From Thermoplasmata archaeon (lineage in GTDB: Archaea; Thermoplasmatota; Thermoplasmata; Lutacidiplasmatales; UBA184), in contig JASHQC010000078.1 of assembly GCA_030037735.1 (NCBI GenBank), positions 1 through 34,276 of the forward strand: a stretch of DNA of 34,276 nucleotides. The letters run 5' to 3'. The notes beneath the pieces are model-generated. The model was not told the DNA's origin. It worked only from the letters and a program-made list of their open reading frames with translations, and ran no database searches. Made by a program: the position numbers and the translations under genes. Position 1 is the first letter of the stretch; each line of letters starts with the position of its first letter. Below, one piece after another: positions 33,326 through 34,276 of the stretch.

Positions 33326-33346
33326 ATGATTCATGCATATATAAAT
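33326..33346 (-). promoter_or_regulatory. vapBC promoter with palindromic operator
   Basis: The AT-rich stretch ATATATAAAT (33337-33346) reads as a TATA box on the minus strand about 25-30 nt from the ATG at 33314. Next to it ATGATTCAT (33326-33334) is a palindrome with a single central base, between TATA and start, where VapB would block transcription. Confidence 0.6.
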
Positions 33347-33463
33347 GGGCCCCTGATCAAACGATGCAGAACCGCATAATCCGAGTTCAGCCGGTCCAGG
33401 TCACTGCGGATCAGCGGACACGGAGACGGGGTTAGTCCGCGACGGCAGTTTTCGCTGACGGGA

Positions 33464-33510
33464 GGGGCACGCCGGGATTCGAACCCGGGGCTGAAACCCT
33501 GGGGCCCTGC
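33464..33510 (-). other. 3' fragment of a tRNA gene
   Basis: On the minus strand CCGGG-TTCGAAT-CCCGG is a perfect T-arm, followed by acceptor strand CGTGCCC and discriminator C (at 33464). No matching 5' strand GGGCACG, D-arm or anticodon arm is found in the surrounding several hundred bases. It is therefore a partial tRNA, as left by integration of a mobile element into a tRNA 3' end, or less likely the 3' half of a split tRNA. An intact copy is not visible in the window. Confidence 0.5.
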
Positions 33511-33585
33511 AGAACGCTTCGACGCGCGGCAACGACGTCGGGACACAATTTTATTCTCAAGGAAACCCCAACGGCGGACCTCGGT

Positions 33586-34137
33586 ATGGACCGCCCCCGT
33601 CGTGTCGTGACGATCCCGTTCACCGTACGACGGCTTCGAGAGAGTGACTGGCGAGACTTTCGCGAACTGCGACTCGCTGCGCTGAGAACCGACCCTCTCG
33701 CCTTCGGCAGCACGCTCGAGCAAGAGTCCGGCTACCCCGAGGATCGATGGCGGGACTGGTGTCGGGGGGGATCCACGGGGCGCCGGGAGGCCACGTACGT
33801 GGCCCTCGACTCGTCCGGCGCGCGGATAGGCATGGTGGGCGCCTTCACCGCGCAGGGTACCCTTCATCTTTGGGGGATGTGGGTCCGCCCCGAGTGGCGA
33901 AGGCGAGGCGTGGGGCGACGCCTTGTGAGGACGCTCCTGAGGTGGATCGATCGGTTGCCGTCGCGAGATCCCATCCTCTTGGACGTGAACCCCAGCCAAG
34001 GAGAGGCAGTCCGCCTTTACCTCGAGCTTGGGTTCACGTTCACCGGAGTCGAGGAACCGCTCGGTCACGATCCACCGTCGGTCATCCGGCAAATGACTCG
34101 CGCGTCCCAAGCCGTTCCCGAGACGGCCCCTCACTGA
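33586..34137 (+). CDS. GNAT family N-acetyltransferase
   Basis: 183 aa. GNAT fold from PFTVRRLRESDWRDFRELRL (strand 1, helix 1) through IGMVGAF and LWGMWVRPEWRRRGVGRRLV; the last is motif A (V-x-P-x-x-R-x-x-G-V/I-G), the acetyl-CoA pyrophosphate-binding loop. The NPSQGEAVRLYLELGFTFTG block is motif B. It acetylates a small-molecule amine or a protein terminus; the substrate is unknown. ATG 33586 lies about 36 nt after an AT-rich box (ATTTTATTC at about 33547-33557). It sits just beyond the tRNA fragment and may belong to an integrated element. Confidence 0.88.
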   Translation: MDRPRRVVTIPFTVRRLRESDWRDFRELRLAALRTDPLAFGSTLEQESGYPEDRWRDWCRGGSTGRREATYVALDSSGARIGMVGAFTAQGTLHLWGMWVRPEWRRRGVGRRLVRTLLRWIDRLPSRDPILLDVNPSQGEAVRLYLELGFTFTGVEEPLGHDPPSVIRQMTRASQAVPETAPH

Positions 34138-34276
34138 CGGCGGGCTGAAAAGGAAGTGCCTCGAGCGCGGGCGTGCAGACTCGCGTGCGGAGGGGCGGTC
34201 ATACGGGGGCCCTTGGGAACGGGTGACGGGCCCGGCGGGACCCGAATTCCTAGCCGTTCGAATCCGTCGGTGGAGC
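34138..34276. other. window end, no gene recognised
   Basis: 139 bp of GC-rich sequence. The string GTTCGAATCC near the end resembles a T-loop, but its flanks do not pair and no acceptor can be built. Any gene starting here would be cut by the window edge. Confidence 0.4.

Noticed and set aside
34230-34276. T-loop-like GTTCGAATCC at the window end
   Set aside because: Flanking bases do not form a T-stem and no acceptor strand is visible.
1-34276. CRISPR arrays, rRNA genes and intact insertion sequences
   Set aside because: No regularly spaced direct repeats, no rRNA-like sequence and no complete transposase with terminal repeats was seen.

Overview
The window looks like a GC-rich archaeal chromosome, most probably a Thermoplasmatota-like lineage; this lineage call is inference. 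The archaeal call rests on a tRNA-Asn gene interrupted in its T-loop by a 31-nt bulge-helix-bulge intron, tRNAs without encoded CCA, TATA-like boxes about 25-30 nt upstream of many starts (several leaderless), a two-HTH AsnC/Lrp-like regulator and an M1 aminopeptidase of the tricorn-factor type. Several metabolic genes (form I CO dehydrogenase, malate synthase A, isocitrate lyase) have a bacterial flavour, as is common in such mixotrophic archaea.

Layout. 1-5.6 kb: a 5'-truncated M1 aminopeptidase, an ABC-2 exporter pair, a small zinc-finger-like protein and an M29-like aminopeptidase. 5.6-6.7 kb: a small regulatory island with an AbrB-like protein, a small unknown protein, three copies of the palindrome TTTAGNATNCTAAA, and two tRNAs (CAU, and intron-containing Asn). 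6.7-8.4 kb: a winged-helix regulator and an MFS permease. 8.4-12.9 kb: a three-gene operon for an unrecognised membrane redox system, made of a multi-TM protein, a 711-aa multi-TM protein ending in two ferredoxin-type [4Fe-4S] motifs, and a 9-TM paralogue of that protein's N-terminal half. 12.9-23 kb: an aerobic Mo-Cu CO dehydrogenase locus with coxE and coxD, moaA, xdhC, a MobA-XdhC-YHS triple fusion, coxG, coxL, coxS and coxM. 23.2 kb: a stand-alone cyclic-nucleotide-binding-domain protein divergent from coxM. 24.3-27.3 kb: the glyoxylate shunt (aceB-aceA, overlapping by ATGA). 27.5-30 kb: two metallo-beta-lactamase proteins flanking a truncated VOC/glyoxalase gene and a decayed transposase. 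30-31.5 kb: a second cNMP-domain protein and the AsnC-like regulator. 31.5-34.3 kb: accessory DNA with a basic helical protein, a TPR fragment, a VapBC pair, a 3' tRNA fragment (possible attachment scar) and a GNAT acetyltransferase.

How the parts fit. CoxL carries the form I active-site motif AYRCSFR, so the enzyme should oxidise CO to CO2 with O2-linked electron transfer. MoaA starts the molybdenum cofactor; the MobA-like domain and the XdhC proteins probably mature and deliver it; CoxD/CoxE (MoxR-type AAA+ plus VWA protein) are the known machinery for sulfuration and copper insertion; CoxG probably anchors the enzyme at the membrane. The adjacent Fe-S/multi-TM operon is a candidate, unproven, electron acceptor module. 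The glyoxylate shunt suggests growth on acetate, fatty acids or other C2-yielding substrates, with CO as a supplementary energy source.
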